Assembly: GCA_965243385.1 (NCBI GenBank)
Contig: CBDEUV010000002.1
Location: 2,852,001-2,916,000, forward strand
Source of the DNA: JANSYA01 sp965243385
GTDB lineage: Bacteria; Spirochaetota; Leptospiria; Leptospirales; Leptonemataceae
Length of the DNA stretch: 64,000 nt
Direction: 5' to 3'
How positions within the stretch are numbered: position 1 is the stretch's first letter; every line of letters begins with the position of its first letter. The position numbers were made by a program, and so were the translations under genes. The notes beneath the pieces were generated by a model that saw only the letters and a list, made by a program, of their open reading frames with translations, had not been told where the DNA came from and did not search any database. Of the stretch, positions 35,601-44,440 are shown in pieces.

Positions 35601-38600
35601 CATCGCGCAGCCGCGCCCGGGGATCGTCTTTGTCGCGACCGGCGAGCGCATTTTGATCGGACACGGACAGTTGCCCGGCGCCGGTGCCGGCGACGCCCAG
35701 AGCCACGTCCACGCAGGGCGCGTCGTCGAGCCACACCCACAGGTGCTGCGGAGCGAACCAGACCGCGAATTTGCGGGGCCTGCCGGAGATCTTTTGCGTA
35801 ACCGGGGCGCCGGGGTTCGTGATTCGCTTTGCGCCGTCGGCGTTGTCAAGCGTCACAGCGCCCTGAGAATCTTTCGCGTCGAATTTGCACTGCACGGAAC
35901 ACCCGGCGAAGGTGACGGTGAAGTTTATTGCGACGTCATTGCGATCGGGAATCGCGAGCTGCAGCGCCGCGTTAGTATACGAAGTCTTATAATTTTGTGC
36001 GCCTTTGTCGGTCATCGCCAGATAGGGCCCGCCGCTGCGCGCGACAAGAGTAATCGCCTGCGACGGGACGAATCCGTTTTTGTCCGGTGTGCGAATCGCG
36101 TCCGCGGTCCACTGGAGTGCAATGACTCCTCCGTCGCCGGAGATCATGGCGCTCGGGCGCTGTCGGTAATCCAACAAGGTGGTCTGCGAGAAACCGTTGC
36201 CGTCCAGAGTGCTGAGCGGTTCGCGCAGCAGCGCGTCGTAACGCGCGGCGCTGAAGGGCGCGTCGATCGGACCAAAACGAAAGCCGCGAATGGTGTCCGA
36301 ACCCGCTGGAAAATTGGCGAAGGGTAGATCTGTGGAAGTCGGCGCCGCTAAATAATACTCCGCGTACTGCCAGCGATCGGTCCCGCCCTGCCATTGCCAC
36401 TGCAAATCAGGATTCACCGTGACGAAATGCGAACCGAAGCCCAGCTGCGGATAGGTGCCGGATTTCTGGTTCGGCTGAAACCGAAAATAGGCCGACACGA
36501 GGTATCCCGGTGCGTCGGTGCGCGGCGCAAATTTTTTAGACAGCCGCTTGATGCTCGTGGGGCTCACGTCCCAGTCCTCCGTGCGATCGTCGCCGCCAAA
36601 GCCGTAATAGCCGCATTCGTTCGCGACGGCGCTCGCGTTTTGAAACGTCGCGAGCGTGAGTTCGCCGGTCACGTCCATTAGATTCGAACTGGTAACGCTT
36701 ACTCCGGTCGCCGGAAAAGTCTGAACTTCCACGACCTGTCCGGTCGTCGGATCCCAGGCGTGCGCCTGCTCGGTCTGATTCCACTGGCCGCCGTCTTTCG
36801 GGGAGTTCGTCGCGAAATCGAATTCGGCGTCCGACTCCAGCGCGAGGTAGCTTGCCAGCGGAACCATGATATCTTTCCCGGAAGGATCGGGTCCCCACGG
36901 AGTCGCGGTGATCCCGGTCTTCGTCCACACCTCCCCGTCTCCGATTGCCGGCGTGCCGTCCTTCGCGTAGGCTATGGTCTGCTGCACCTGACAGCGCCCG
37001 TTCAGCATGTTTTTATTTTTGATCTCGCGGTAGTTTTCGAAGGCGTACGTATACTGCGTCGTATAAGTGCTGTTCTTGCCGGTTACGTCCATGGTCTCGA
37101 TCGTGGAATAGTTCACCCGGCCGTTCTCCCGCGAATAGTCCAGGACCGTCTTTCGCACGCAGCCGTCGTCGGTTATCGTGCGGGTAGTGGGTCGAACGTA
37201 GAACACGTCCGGGTGGCCCGGTAGAGGCTCGTAGATTTCGTAGCGCTCAGTCCAGCTCTGAATTTCGGCGCCGCTCTGGTCGTAGATTTCTTCGGCGTAC
37301 TGCGTTCCGTTGAGCACCCAGCGCTGATAGCCGCCGTCTTTCCAGGCGAAGAACTGCGAAACGCGTTTTCCAGAGGCGTCCGGCGGCGAGCTTTCGTCGC
37401 CCTGGTAGAGAGTGGTCACCGCGCCGAACTGCATTCCGTTCAAACCGCGCGGCAAAGCTGTGCTTTCGTCGTACTGATAATTCGTATATAACTTGCGAAA
37501 GCCGTCGTCCACGATCACCCGGCTCACGCAATAGCAGCTCTGATGGCCCTGCAGGCGACCGTCGACGATCCGCGCGAGCCGCATCGCTTCCGGAAGCTCC
37601 TTCGAGTTTTTCGCGTTGTTCCAGCTCAGCAAACAATGCGGCCCGACGCCCCCCAGCCAGAAGCGCTGCATGCTGCCGCCGCGCGGCCCTCCGTCGGTGA
37701 CCGGAATACGATGGCCACGGAACCCGCCGTTCTTAAGCATCTGCACGAAGGTACCTTTATTTTTGACGGAGTACGCGATATAGTCGGAAGCCGCCTGGGT
37801 GTACTGCGACTCCAGCTTTTCGTCTTTTCCGAGCAGACTGCCGATCTCGGTATACGAACCGTTCGTTTCCTGGTGCCAGACCGCATGATGCGCGGAGAAA
37901 TAGTTTGAACCGGCGTGAAAACCTTCCGGTCCGGTGGAGCGCAAAGACAGGTACTGGTCGACTCCGACCAGCGTAAGTTCGAAGGCCAGCAGCGAAAGTT
38001 CGCCGACTAAAGGTATCGGAGCGGCAATTAACATATACGAAACGCCTTCCCAGATATCCAGGAAGAGATTCCAGCTATTCTGGCTCTTCGCGGGCGCGTC
38101 GTCTTTGAACGGTTTGACTTCGCGTTCCTTCCACTGGTTGTCGTACAGGTCCAGCGACCAGAAATGAGACTTCTTATTGTGATCGATGGTGCAGGAGTCG
38201 GGGCCGTAATAAAATTGATTGTCCGCGCCGGACGAGTTGAATTTACGCTCGGTATAGACCGGCACGCCTTTATCCGTCGATCCCAGAAAGCGATAGAGAA
38301 ATTTCCGACCTTCGCCTTTGTTCTTTTTCAGGTCGATGTGCAGGGCATGGTCCACCGCTCGCATATGACAACTGGAGTGACTGGTACTTTCGGTGAGAGT
38401 CTTTATGTGCGTGCAGCCGATATGCGACAGGTCTTGTTTCCAGTCGCAGGCGTAGTGTTGCCATTGCCATTGTTGCGACTGCCCTCCCTTACCGCCCACC
38501 AGCACCAGAGCGACCTGAAGGCCCACAAAACTGGAACCGAAGCTGGTCCGGGCATACGGTTGAAGGAGCGATACTCCGTTGTTGCGCACTGAAATTTCGG

Positions 38601-40413
38601 GCCCCGTCACGACACTGGATTCGGTCCACTCTCCGGCTTTGTTTCGAGCGAACATCTTGATCTTGACATAGCCGGATTGCAATCGCGACGGGAGCGGACA
38701 CATCGCCGTAAAGATTGTCTCCCCCTGCGCGTCCAGGCAGTACTGCGATCGCACGCCGTCGGTTAACAGCGGCGGAAGATTGAAGCTTTTGGGTTTCCAG
38801 GAGCCGCTTCCGCCTTCCCTGGAATACACCACCAGTTGATTCCTCGCAGGCCCCGCGGGTTTTACAATCGCCACGAAATCCAGTCCGTTGCTGACCAGAC
38901 GATTGGCCGGCACCTGCTTCGACGTGTAAGTCTTTACGCTCCACTCCGCGGGTTCGCGAATGTCCTGGGCCACCAGCGAGAGAGTGTAGTGGGGATCGTC
39001 GGACACTACGGTGAAGAAATTGGATCCCGGCAGAACGGAAAACTCTTCGCTGTAAGGTACTTCGCCCACGGACTGAACCGCCCAGTAGCCCAGCCAGGTA
39101 TACACCGTCAGCCTGCATTTATAGCTGGTATAATCGATTTGCTTCGTCCAGCCGACAACGACGTAGTTCGGCCCGTAGTAAGCGCTCGGCGTTTTGTATT
39201 CCGGATCCGGGCGTGAAATTTCGATATCGAGAGGACAACCAGTGGCATGCTGCGGTCGATATTGATACGAAACGACCGCCCCCTCCGGACTGGTGACACT
39301 CTTGAGCGCGCCGTAGAAGCCGCCGTTGAACGGGGTATGAATTTTCTCGTAGTAAGTATAGTAGTCGAAAAGCTCGGGCTGCTCCAGTAGATCTTCATTC
39401 CCCGTGAAACGCTGAATCTGTGAGAGGGTGCGTTTGATCGTTTTCGATTCGCTATCTCCGAGCAGACCCACGAGGTACTGGAGTTTGACCTGGCTCACAA
39501 CCTCGCGACGGGCGCTATACAGCGTCGCGGCGCTTAGATAGTTTTCTTCGTAACGGTCTTCATAGGCGTCGAGGCCCTGCACGGGATCGCCCGCGAAGGG
39601 CACGTGCGGTTTCTCAAACTCCGCCTTTTCTTTTTTATCGTAAGTCAATTCGATCGAGCGACCGTCGGAGCTCTTGATTCCAGTCAAGCGACAGGACCGT
39701 GTGAACTCTTTGCCCTGCATACCCAGCTTTGAATGGTATTGCTCATACCCGAAGTTTATCGCATTGCCCCACTGGTCTTCGATCTTCGAAAGATTCCAGA
39801 CGACTCCGAGCTGCTTTTGATCCGTGCCGTTCCCTTTTCCGTCGCCGTAATAATTGCCGGATCGCACGCCGAGTTCGACGGAGTCCCTCGTATTTCCAAA
39901 GTGATACACCAACCCATTGTCGAGGGTAACCAGCCACCCCTCGTTTTCCGGCTCCAACGCGGGCATAAAACGAATCTTCCAGAAGTGGTAGGGTTCCGTT
40001 ACGAAACACTCGGCCTCTCTCTCGATGATTTTCTCGACGCCGTTGCGCTTGAACTGCACCATATTGCCCTGGAGCGACATGGCGTAACGGGGCAACATCG
40101 TCGAAGAATCCATCATCATGATGATTTGATCGCGAGAGAAGTGCCAGCCGAAGCCGACAACGCCGGAAGGCGCGTCCAGATTCCAGGTTTCGACCTGGTT
40201 GGCCGTGTTGGAATTATAAGAGATCTGCAGCCCGTATTCGATATCGGGTCCCGCCTGCAGCGCGAAGAGCTCGCGCGATAGTGAGACCTGACCGGTGGCC
40301 AGGTTGATTTCGGGATGGTCCGGGGCGCCGGCCAGCATATAGGCCGGGACCGATTTCGGAGCCCCTCCCCTTTCGGTCGCCATCGCCGGTGAATTCGCTG
40401 ATGAGTCCTGCAT
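32611..40413 (-). CDS. Giant RHS/YD-repeat toxin with papain-like C-terminal effector domain
   Basis: 2600 residues, no signal peptide. The N-terminal part (about 25-350) resembles the entry region of SpvB/RHS shell proteins (INLATGQVSLSRELFAL, YGLQISYNSNTA, GFGWHFSRDQI). A large beta-rich middle follows, with one hydrophobic stretch near residue 800 and a lectin-like insert near 1480-1600. YD repeats (YDRLGRMIEQG, YDRQGRVLST) cover about 1870-2300; the RHS core closes with YTGQEYDSELGMHNYRRRLY and NPVNFTDPTG just before residue 2400. A Ser-Pro linker precedes a C-terminal domain of about 170 residues with Cys2460 (SQCYHAA), His2495/2497 (PHTHFVV) and Asp2512 (IIDPTAQQF), a possible papain-like triad. 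It is comparable to a fused TcB-TcC. No immunity gene follows. Confidence 0.85.
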   Translation of the reverse strand: MQDSSANSPAMATERGGAPKSVPAYMLAGAPDHPEINLATGQVSLSRELFALQAGPDIEYGLQISYNSNTANQVETWNLDAPSGVVGFGWHFSRDQIIMMMDSSTMLPRYAMSLQGNMVQFKRNGVEKIIEREAECFVTEPYHFWKIRFMPALEPENEGWLVTLDNGLVYHFGNTRDSVELGVRSGNYYGDGKGNGTDQKQLGVVWNLSKIEDQWGNAINFGYEQYHSKLGMQGKEFTRSCRLTGIKSSDGRSIELTYDKKEKAEFEKPHVPFAGDPVQGLDAYEDRYEENYLSAATLYSARREVVSQVKLQYLVGLLGDSESKTIKRTLSQIQRFTGNEDLLEQPELFDYYTYYEKIHTPFNGGFYGALKSVTSPEGAVVSYQYRPQHATGCPLDIEISRPDPEYKTPSAYYGPNYVVVGWTKQIDYTSYKCRLTVYTWLGYWAVQSVGEVPYSEEFSVLPGSNFFTVVSDDPHYTLSLVAQDIREPAEWSVKTYTSKQVPANRLVSNGLDFVAIVKPAGPARNQLVVYSREGGSGSWKPKSFNLPPLLTDGVRSQYCLDAQGETIFTAMCPLPSRLQSGYVKIKMFARNKAGEWTESSVVTGPEISVRNNGVSLLQPYARTSFGSSFVGLQVALVLVGGKGGQSQQWQWQHYACDWKQDLSHIGCTHIKTLTESTSHSSCHMRAVDHALHIDLKKNKGEGRKFLYRFLGSTDKGVPVYTERKFNSSGADNQFYYGPDSCTIDHNKKSHFWSLDLYDNQWKEREVKPFKDDAPAKSQNSWNLFLDIWEGVSYMLIAAPIPLVGELSLLAFELTLVGVDQYLSLRSTGPEGFHAGSNYFSAHHAVWHQETNGSYTEIGSLLGKDEKLESQYTQAASDYIAYSVKNKGTFVQMLKNGGFRGHRIPVTDGGPRGGSMQRFWLGGVGPHCLLSWNNAKNSKELPEAMRLARIVDGRLQGHQSCYCVSRVIVDDGFRKLYTNYQYDESTALPRGLNGMQFGAVTTLYQGDESSPPDASGKRVSQFFAWKDGGYQRWVLNGTQYAEEIYDQSGAEIQSWTERYEIYEPLPGHPDVFYVRPTTRTITDDGCVRKTVLDYSRENGRVNYSTIETMDVTGKNSTYTTQYTYAFENYREIKNKNMLNGRCQVQQTIAYAKDGTPAIGDGEVWTKTGITATPWGPDPSGKDIMVPLASYLALESDAEFDFATNSPKDGGQWNQTEQAHAWDPTTGQVVEVQTFPATGVSVTSSNLMDVTGELTLATFQNASAVANECGYYGFGGDDRTEDWDVSPTSIKRLSKKFAPRTDAPGYLVSAYFRFQPNQKSGTYPQLGFGSHFVTVNPDLQWQWQGGTDRWQYAEYYLAAPTSTDLPFANFPAGSDTIRGFRFGPIDAPFSAARYDALLREPLSTLDGNGFSQTTLLDYRQRPSAMISGDGGVIALQWTADAIRTPDKNGFVPSQAITLVARSGGPYLAMTDKGAQNYKTSYTNAALQLAIPDRNDVAINFTVTFAGCSVQCKFDAKDSQGAVTLDNADGAKRITNPGAPVTQKISGRPRKFAVWFAPQHLWVWLDDAPCVDVALGVAGTGAGQLSVSDQNALAGRDKDDPRARLRDVCVAFDPIASASTGNGIGQVIQNQTQGDDAKTMVYRQTFFNRWGAQEIQTKPNSAAISGPWSYLSTCASFDESTGKLSGDVVKYYQQHSQSDAPYAYSRIRGEANAMARAISATLPGEEFQTAGKGETTFLYGTQNEYASALLKTLGLSDNAGAFNAVTSLRKIGSYDVPQITLTNQSGQVVATAHGKQDYGNQQVETALTTFPEGARSTVVTPPGGTAYATTAEYSFWGTSTESKNSDTGTTQYMSTYAGQLRFVQRDGATVIVVYKYDRLGRMIEQGELTKEWSELNQKDAQNPDYPSSGDGYAVRIQMSYDVDPRNPAPNFQGRLRNVVTNASGPGSDETTQTFTYDRQGRVLSTDLTVSAFDGTARRTTYAYDWMGNLQTLTYPGGGFGLNYSYTASGRLADIKDASSGVVYASYSYTLGGAIEKEYLSNSTWLREFTYSFQGAVDTIAFYGPPPNPRQQLFLETLSYESGGKFLGGNVAVSTIVNLFQEKIIFNYDSQGRLSYAEYSGSGPWGKWTPNYDLRNNLTKINDAQSPQYPPMSASFVDGTNRIKQTTVYDDGKGNSGPQKTTDYVYTTDGKVVANSLTTSTQYDAVLQQATSSSPRNSSYKKLSFQYNGAGARRVLKVITPSQGSAQSRLYLHGVQSLPLREIDQTPGKNAATTDYIYGIAGLMAIRQGSTLSFVVADHLGSTRATVVSSNPTQFKGTAFYDVFGTLDTSVSTINTKSIRYLYTGQEYDSELGMHNYRRRLYDPTVSAFLSDDPLKQDYSPYAYVAGNPVNFTDPTGMMLRPFRKGKSASSPSSGPSPSLSPSPSPSPSPTKSGLDDEFTLQLSKDDAYLEYAHKSGNVVESQCYHAAVGISDSLGKQSIDHRIVAMVLWRNPSQDVPHTHFVVAARRKNNIRIIDPTAQQFSGLEASISSPREWFNRFRSVNRFGIMQGFEDPAAALRWSEKAFEKKKNPVPLLEDLVVVGPFWNNKHSKEKESFIFGPIIRL

Positions 40414-40474
40414 GCCGCCCCCCTAAACATACCAACGGAGAATGTTAGCAGGGCTCGCACGGCTTCGCAGACGA

Positions 40475-40523
40475 CGCAAGCCGTTATTCGCTGCGAGCCC
40501 CCCTGGTTCTGGGGGGTTGTGAA
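40475..40523. repeat. Dispersed intergenic element, copy B
   Basis: CGCAAGCCGTTATTCGCTGC is followed by a C6/G6 inverted repeat (loop TGGTTCT) and TTGTGA. It matches 6932-6978 in order and spacing. It lies 62 bp upstream of the RHS start, between two minus-strand genes, as copy A does. Confidence 0.6.
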
Positions 40524-40583
40524 TCCATCAGCAAGCCTGGCATCGCGCCTGACCGCAGCCAGATATAACGTGCGGCGCGACGC

Positions 40584-40958
40584 TTATTTCATCGAATGAA
40601 AGCCGATCATATTGCCTTCGGTGTCGGCCGCGAGCGAAACGAAGCCGTGATCGCCGATCGAAAACTTCGGTCGGATCAATTTGCCGCCGGCCCCCTCGAC
40701 GCGCGAAGCTTCAACCGAGCAGTCTTCGCACGTAAAATAGACCATGGTGCCGCCGGGGCCGGGCTTCGCGCTTTCAAGCTTCACAAGCGCGCCGCCGGCG
40801 CCGTGGGATTGGAAATCGTCGGCGAAGGCCCGCATTTCCACGGTGCTGTCGTTGGGGTCCTCGATCGTCTGCAGCTTCGTATCGAGCACGTCTTCGTAAA
40901 ATTTTTGCGCTCGCTGCATTTCATCGACGTATATATCGAAAAAGCCCGCTTTTCTCAT
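40584..40958 (-). CDS. VOC-superfamily (glyoxalase-like) protein
   Basis: 124 residues with the single-domain vicinal-oxygen-chelate pattern: FDIYVDEMQRAQKFYEDVL at the start, TMVYFTCEDCS in the middle, GDHGFVSLAADTEGNMIGF at the end. The N-terminal metal ligand position carries Asp instead of the usual His, while the C-terminal Glu of DTEGN is present. Members may be lyases, dioxygenases or antibiotic-binding proteins, so no substrate is assigned. It lies 67 bp downstream of an AraC-type gene on the same strand and is probably co-transcribed with it. Confidence 0.8.
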   Translation of the reverse strand: MRKAGFFDIYVDEMQRAQKFYEDVLDTKLQTIEDPNDSTVEMRAFADDFQSHGAGGALVKLESAKPGPGGTMVYFTCEDCSVEASRVEGAGGKLIRPKFSIGDHGFVSLAADTEGNMIGFHSMK

Positions 40959-41025
40959 GTACAGTCCTCATGATTGATTGATACCGAGGAGTGTAGGCGA
41001 TTCCCGCTTCGATGTATTGTAGATA

Positions 41026-41766
41026 TCAGACATCGAATTTGCTGGCGTACTTCTTCGGCGTATAGCCTGTAATCCGCCGGAACGAATGAATATAATGCGA
41101 TTGGTCGGTGTAAAACTCCAGATAGTCCCGCACGAAAGACTTCTGCAAACGCAGGATCTTCAGTAAATCGTGCGGCGAAAATCCCGTCGTTTGTTTGAGC
41201 ACGCGCTGCAGCTGACGCGCCGAGATCCCGACAGCGTTCGCCATGTCGGCGACCGAATCAATTTCGTCGATATTGGCCAGCAGGGTTCCGGTCGTTTCGT
41301 CGACAATCAACGATCGCTCCTGAATCATACGTTCCACCAATTGCGAGAGAATCGAACGCATACCCGGGAAGTCCTTGCCGGAAAGCCGCAGGCCGACCTC
41401 GACCAGCGGCAGCCTGCCTCCGTAGGGAGCGTCGATGACCCCGTCGACGATCTCGTTATGATCCCCCTGCCAGACCCCGGGAATTAAACGTACGCCGACG
41501 AAATGAAAAGCTCTGCCGAGTTTGAGTTCCTGGGCGGTCGTTCGCAGCGCCGTCAAGCCCGCGCTATTCGGCTTCGCCAGATTGAATACGATGTGAATGC
41601 AGGCGTCGGGCAAAACGTGAAAGATGAAATCATCGGCCAGTTCGGTTTCGCTTTTGATTTCCCAGAAACGATGAACGTATCGGGAAAGACCTTCGGGCGG
41701 TTCGACTTCGGTGTAACTCACCGACCTTGCCGATTTCTCGATACCTTTTTGAATCGGATTGTACAT
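41026..41766 (-). CDS. AraC-family regulator with DUF6597-like N-terminal domain
   Basis: 246 residues. The N-terminal half (about 15-130) has YTEVEPPEGLSRYVHRFWEI, HVLPDACIHIVFNL and FHFVGVRLIPGVW, the pattern of the DUF6597-type sensor domain that precedes AraC helices in many regulators. The C-terminal half (about 160-243) has the two helix-turn-helix motifs: SVADMANAVGISARQLQRVL and YTDQSHYIHSFRRITGYTP. Probably controls the VOC gene next to it. Soluble, unlike the two membrane AraC proteins in this window. Divergent from the gene at 41929 across a 162-bp region where I see no clear promoter. Confidence 0.82.
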   Translation of the reverse strand: MYNPIQKGIEKSARSVSYTEVEPPEGLSRYVHRFWEIKSETELADDFIFHVLPDACIHIVFNLAKPNSAGLTALRTTAQELKLGRAFHFVGVRLIPGVWQGDHNEIVDGVIDAPYGGRLPLVEVGLRLSGKDFPGMRSILSQLVERMIQERSLIVDETTGTLLANIDEIDSVADMANAVGISARQLQRVLKQTTGFSPHDLLKILRLQKSFVRDYLEFYTDQSHYIHSFRRITGYTPKKYASKFDV

Positions 41767-41928
41767 ATCGAAACCGAAGGCCCGAACAGTATGGCGGCGC
41801 CAGGGCGAGGCGCAAAGGTTTTTTCAGACTCGCGTTGAGTTCTTTGGCAGGCTCAGAACGGACGTGCGCGCCGCTCCTGGCTTTTCACTGGACGTCCCAC
41901 CATCCACATGCGTTCGTAAGCCACCCGT

Positions 41929-43023
41929 ATGTTGACCTCTGGAACGCTCTGGTTCGGCCTGGTGTTCTCCAGCGCCATAGTCGCGGTGTTGCTGGGGCTG
42001 GGACAACTGTTGATTCGCCGCAGCAACCGCGGCAATCGCATGTTGTTTCTGATCTACCTGGGCCTGGCTCTGGTGCAATTTCACGGGGCGCTTTTCTATT
42101 TTGAGGAGCTCCGACAGCTTTACCCGCGCACGGCCGTCTCCGGCTGGATGATTCGCCTGGGGCTGGGACCGGTGATCTGGATGTTCTTTCGCGAGGTGTT
42201 GTTAGAACGCAAAGAACATCGTCGTCTCTGGCTGCATTTGATTCTGCCCCTGGCAGGCCTCGCCTGCGTGCTTCCGATCCTCGCACTGGAAATCGGAGTC
42301 TTATTCGCGGCACCCGCCTGGCCGGATGTAGCGGCTTACACCGACTTCGCGCGCTGGGCCGGTATCGGCACGAATGCGATGCTGCTGGGATATCTGGCGC
42401 CGCTCGTGGTGCTCGTCGCTCGCGGTCGGGTGGATCGGGAATCCGGGCGCGCGGTCCTGAAAATACTGGCGGTCGTGTTGTTGTTCGGCCTGGGCGCGCT
42501 GGTCTTGCAGTCCTTGCAGTACTGGCAACTCGGAAGCCGGCCAGCCGGAGCGGCGACGCTGGGTTTGAGCGCAATTATCTTCGGCATGTTTCTGCTGGGT
42601 TATGCTTATCCCGAGGTCCTGCACGTCATGCGCCTCGAAGCCTTCGAACAGCAGCGCAGCAGATCTCCGCTGAAGAAAGTGGATCACGAAGAATTGATGC
42701 GACAGCTCGGCGAACTGATTGAAAACGAAAGCATTCATCACGACGAAGACCTGCAGTTGAGCGACGCGGCCCGGGCCCTGAAGATTCGACCGAAGCAGCT
42801 CACGTATCTTTTGAATCACGTGCACGGCGTCGGATTTGTCGCCTTTATCAACGAATATCGCATACGCGACGCCTGCGCCCTCCTGCTCGATGAGCCCGAT
42901 CGATCGGTGACCAGCATCGGCTACGCGGTAGGCTTCAATTCCCGCTCGGCTTTCTACCGCGCGTTTCAGACGAGGACGGGCCTGACGCCGAACGCCTATC
43001 GAAAAAATCGCAAGCCCGCGTAG
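41929..43023 (+). CDS. Seven-helix membrane AraC-family regulator
   Basis: 364 residues. Residues 1-235 contain seven hydrophobic helices (for example LVFSSAIVAVLLGLGQLLI, LILPLAGLACVLPILAL, LAVVLLFGLGALVLQSL) without a large extracytoplasmic domain. The C-terminal AraC domain (about 265-360) is close in sequence to that of the regulator at 27532: EDLQLSDAARALKIRPKQL, FINEYRIRDACALLL, SIGYAVGFNSRSAFYRAF. Such membrane-AraC fusions are typical of Leptospira. It lies 130 bp upstream of a fatty-acid hydroxylase-family gene in the same direction, its probable target. The signal is unknown; a lipid or hydrophobic ligand sensed in the membrane is a guess. Confidence 0.82.
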   Translation: MLTSGTLWFGLVFSSAIVAVLLGLGQLLIRRSNRGNRMLFLIYLGLALVQFHGALFYFEELRQLYPRTAVSGWMIRLGLGPVIWMFFREVLLERKEHRRLWLHLILPLAGLACVLPILALEIGVLFAAPAWPDVAAYTDFARWAGIGTNAMLLGYLAPLVVLVARGRVDRESGRAVLKILAVVLLFGLGALVLQSLQYWQLGSRPAGAATLGLSAIIFGMFLLGYAYPEVLHVMRLEAFEQQRSRSPLKKVDHEELMRQLGELIENESIHHDEDLQLSDAARALKIRPKQLTYLLNHVHGVGFVAFINEYRIRDACALLLDEPDRSVTSIGYAVGFNSRSAFYRAFQTRTGLTPNAYRKNRKPA

Positions 43024-43153
43024 GGGACTCGATTGGACTTCTGTCGCGATTCGACCCCCGAACGAAATCAGGACGGTCCTGATTTTGGACCGGAGCGGTC
43101 ACCGGACGACGATCCCCGGGCAATGTGATAGCCTGCGTTTTCAGGGGGATTCT

Positions 43154-44440
43154 ATGGAGATTCTGTTTTTCTTTCTGCCGCTGCTACTGACCGCGGTTGC
43201 AGTCGAGATCTACGTCGATCGGCGGCGCCGCACGCGATACATTCGTCTGGGCAACGCCATAAACAGCATGAGCCTGGCCATGCTCGTTTATACCACGAAG
43301 ATCTTCTCGCAGGTCGTGGCCATTGGCGGGTTCGTATGGCTGGGTCAGACTCTCGCGCCGCGCCCGATTCCAGTCGAAGCCTTCAATTTTACGAGTGTGA
43401 GTGGAATCGCCGCGATTCTGGCCGTGTGGCTGGCATGGGACTTCGGCATTTACTGGCGGCACCGCCTGCGACACGAATGGGCCTTTCTGTGGGCGCATCA
43501 TTATGTGCATCACCAGAGCGAAGAATACAATCTCACCACAGCTTTTCGAGGCAGCGGCATCGGCGTACTGTTTACGTTGATCGTACATCTGCCGATTCTG
43601 CTCGCCGGTGTGCCTCCGCAGATCTACTTACCCGTGGGCGCATTCATCAATCTCGTGCAGTACTTCGCGCATACGCGCCACGTTGGTCGCCTGGGTTTGC
43701 TGGACGAAATCTTCATGACTCCTTCGAATCACCGGGTCCATCACGCGCGTAACGACGTATACATCGACAAAAACTACGGCGGCATGCTGATCATCTGGGA
43801 CAAACTCTTCGGGACGTACCAGCGCGAGCTGAGCGGCGAAGCGGTGGTCTTCGGAATCAAAAAGCCCGTGCGAACCTGGAATCCGTTTGTGCTCACCCTG
43901 CACGCGTATGCGCAGCTCTTTCGCGACGCCTGGTATACACGGGGCTGGCGCAATAAGCTCGGAGTGTTTCTGGCGCGCACGGGAGAGCGGCCGGCCGACG
44001 TAAGCGAACGCTTTCCCGCGCCGGCCGTATCCGACGAAGAGTTTACAAAATTCGATCCGGAAACCACTCCGACGCTGCAACGCTACGCCGTGTTTCAATT
44101 TATCGCGGGCATTGGCGCGACCATCGCGTTGCTCGGCTTCGGGAAACATTTGTCGCTGAGCGAGTTATTTGTGTTATGCCTGCCGGTCTGGATGTTATTG
44201 TACACCGTCGGCGGACTGCTCGAAGGCCAGCGTCTCGCGGTACGAATCGAAGCGCTGCGATTGGGTCTGCTGGCGGCCGGCGCGTCCATTGCGGCCGCTT
44301 TCGGGCTGCGGGACCCCGCTTCCGTGTTATTGGTCGCCGCCGCGTATATTGCGATCTCATGTATATGGCTTGTGAGTTCGGCTAAGGTCGCAGTTGCGCG
44401 AAAACCTTTCACAGGATCCATCGGCAGCCTGCAATCATAG
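43154..44440 (+). CDS. Fatty-acid hydroxylase/sterol desaturase superfamily, alkylglycerol monooxygenase-like
   Basis: 428 residues from the ATG at 43154 (GGGGG upstream; the frame is open to 43085). Several helices occur in each half. The di-iron histidine motifs are present: DFGIYWRHRLRHE, WAHHYVHHQSEEYN and SNHRVHHARNDVYIDKNYGG. The last motif and IWDKLFGTYQRE are characteristic of the branch that includes alkylglycerol monooxygenase. A second helical block (about 310-420) makes the protein longer than simple C-4 sterol desaturases, again as in alkylglycerol monooxygenases. Expected reaction: O2-dependent hydroxylation of a membrane lipid. Its 3' end overlaps the convergent gene at 44435 by 6 bp. 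Confidence 0.83.
   Translation: MEILFFFLPLLLTAVAVEIYVDRRRRTRYIRLGNAINSMSLAMLVYTTKIFSQVVAIGGFVWLGQTLAPRPIPVEAFNFTSVSGIAAILAVWLAWDFGIYWRHRLRHEWAFLWAHHYVHHQSEEYNLTTAFRGSGIGVLFTLIVHLPILLAGVPPQIYLPVGAFINLVQYFAHTRHVGRLGLLDEIFMTPSNHRVHHARNDVYIDKNYGGMLIIWDKLFGTYQRELSGEAVVFGIKKPVRTWNPFVLTLHAYAQLFRDAWYTRGWRNKLGVFLARTGERPADVSERFPAPAVSDEEFTKFDPETTPTLQRYAVFQFIAGIGATIALLGFGKHLSLSELFVLCLPVWMLLYTVGGLLEGQRLAVRIEALRLGLLAAGASIAAAFGLRDPASVLLVAAAYIAISCIWLVSSAKVAVARKPFTGSIGSLQS

Noticed and set aside
35332..36327. 331-codon plus-strand frame
   Set aside because: Antisense to the RHS gene; considered as a hidden immunity gene and rejected for lack of start context and position far from the toxin tip.
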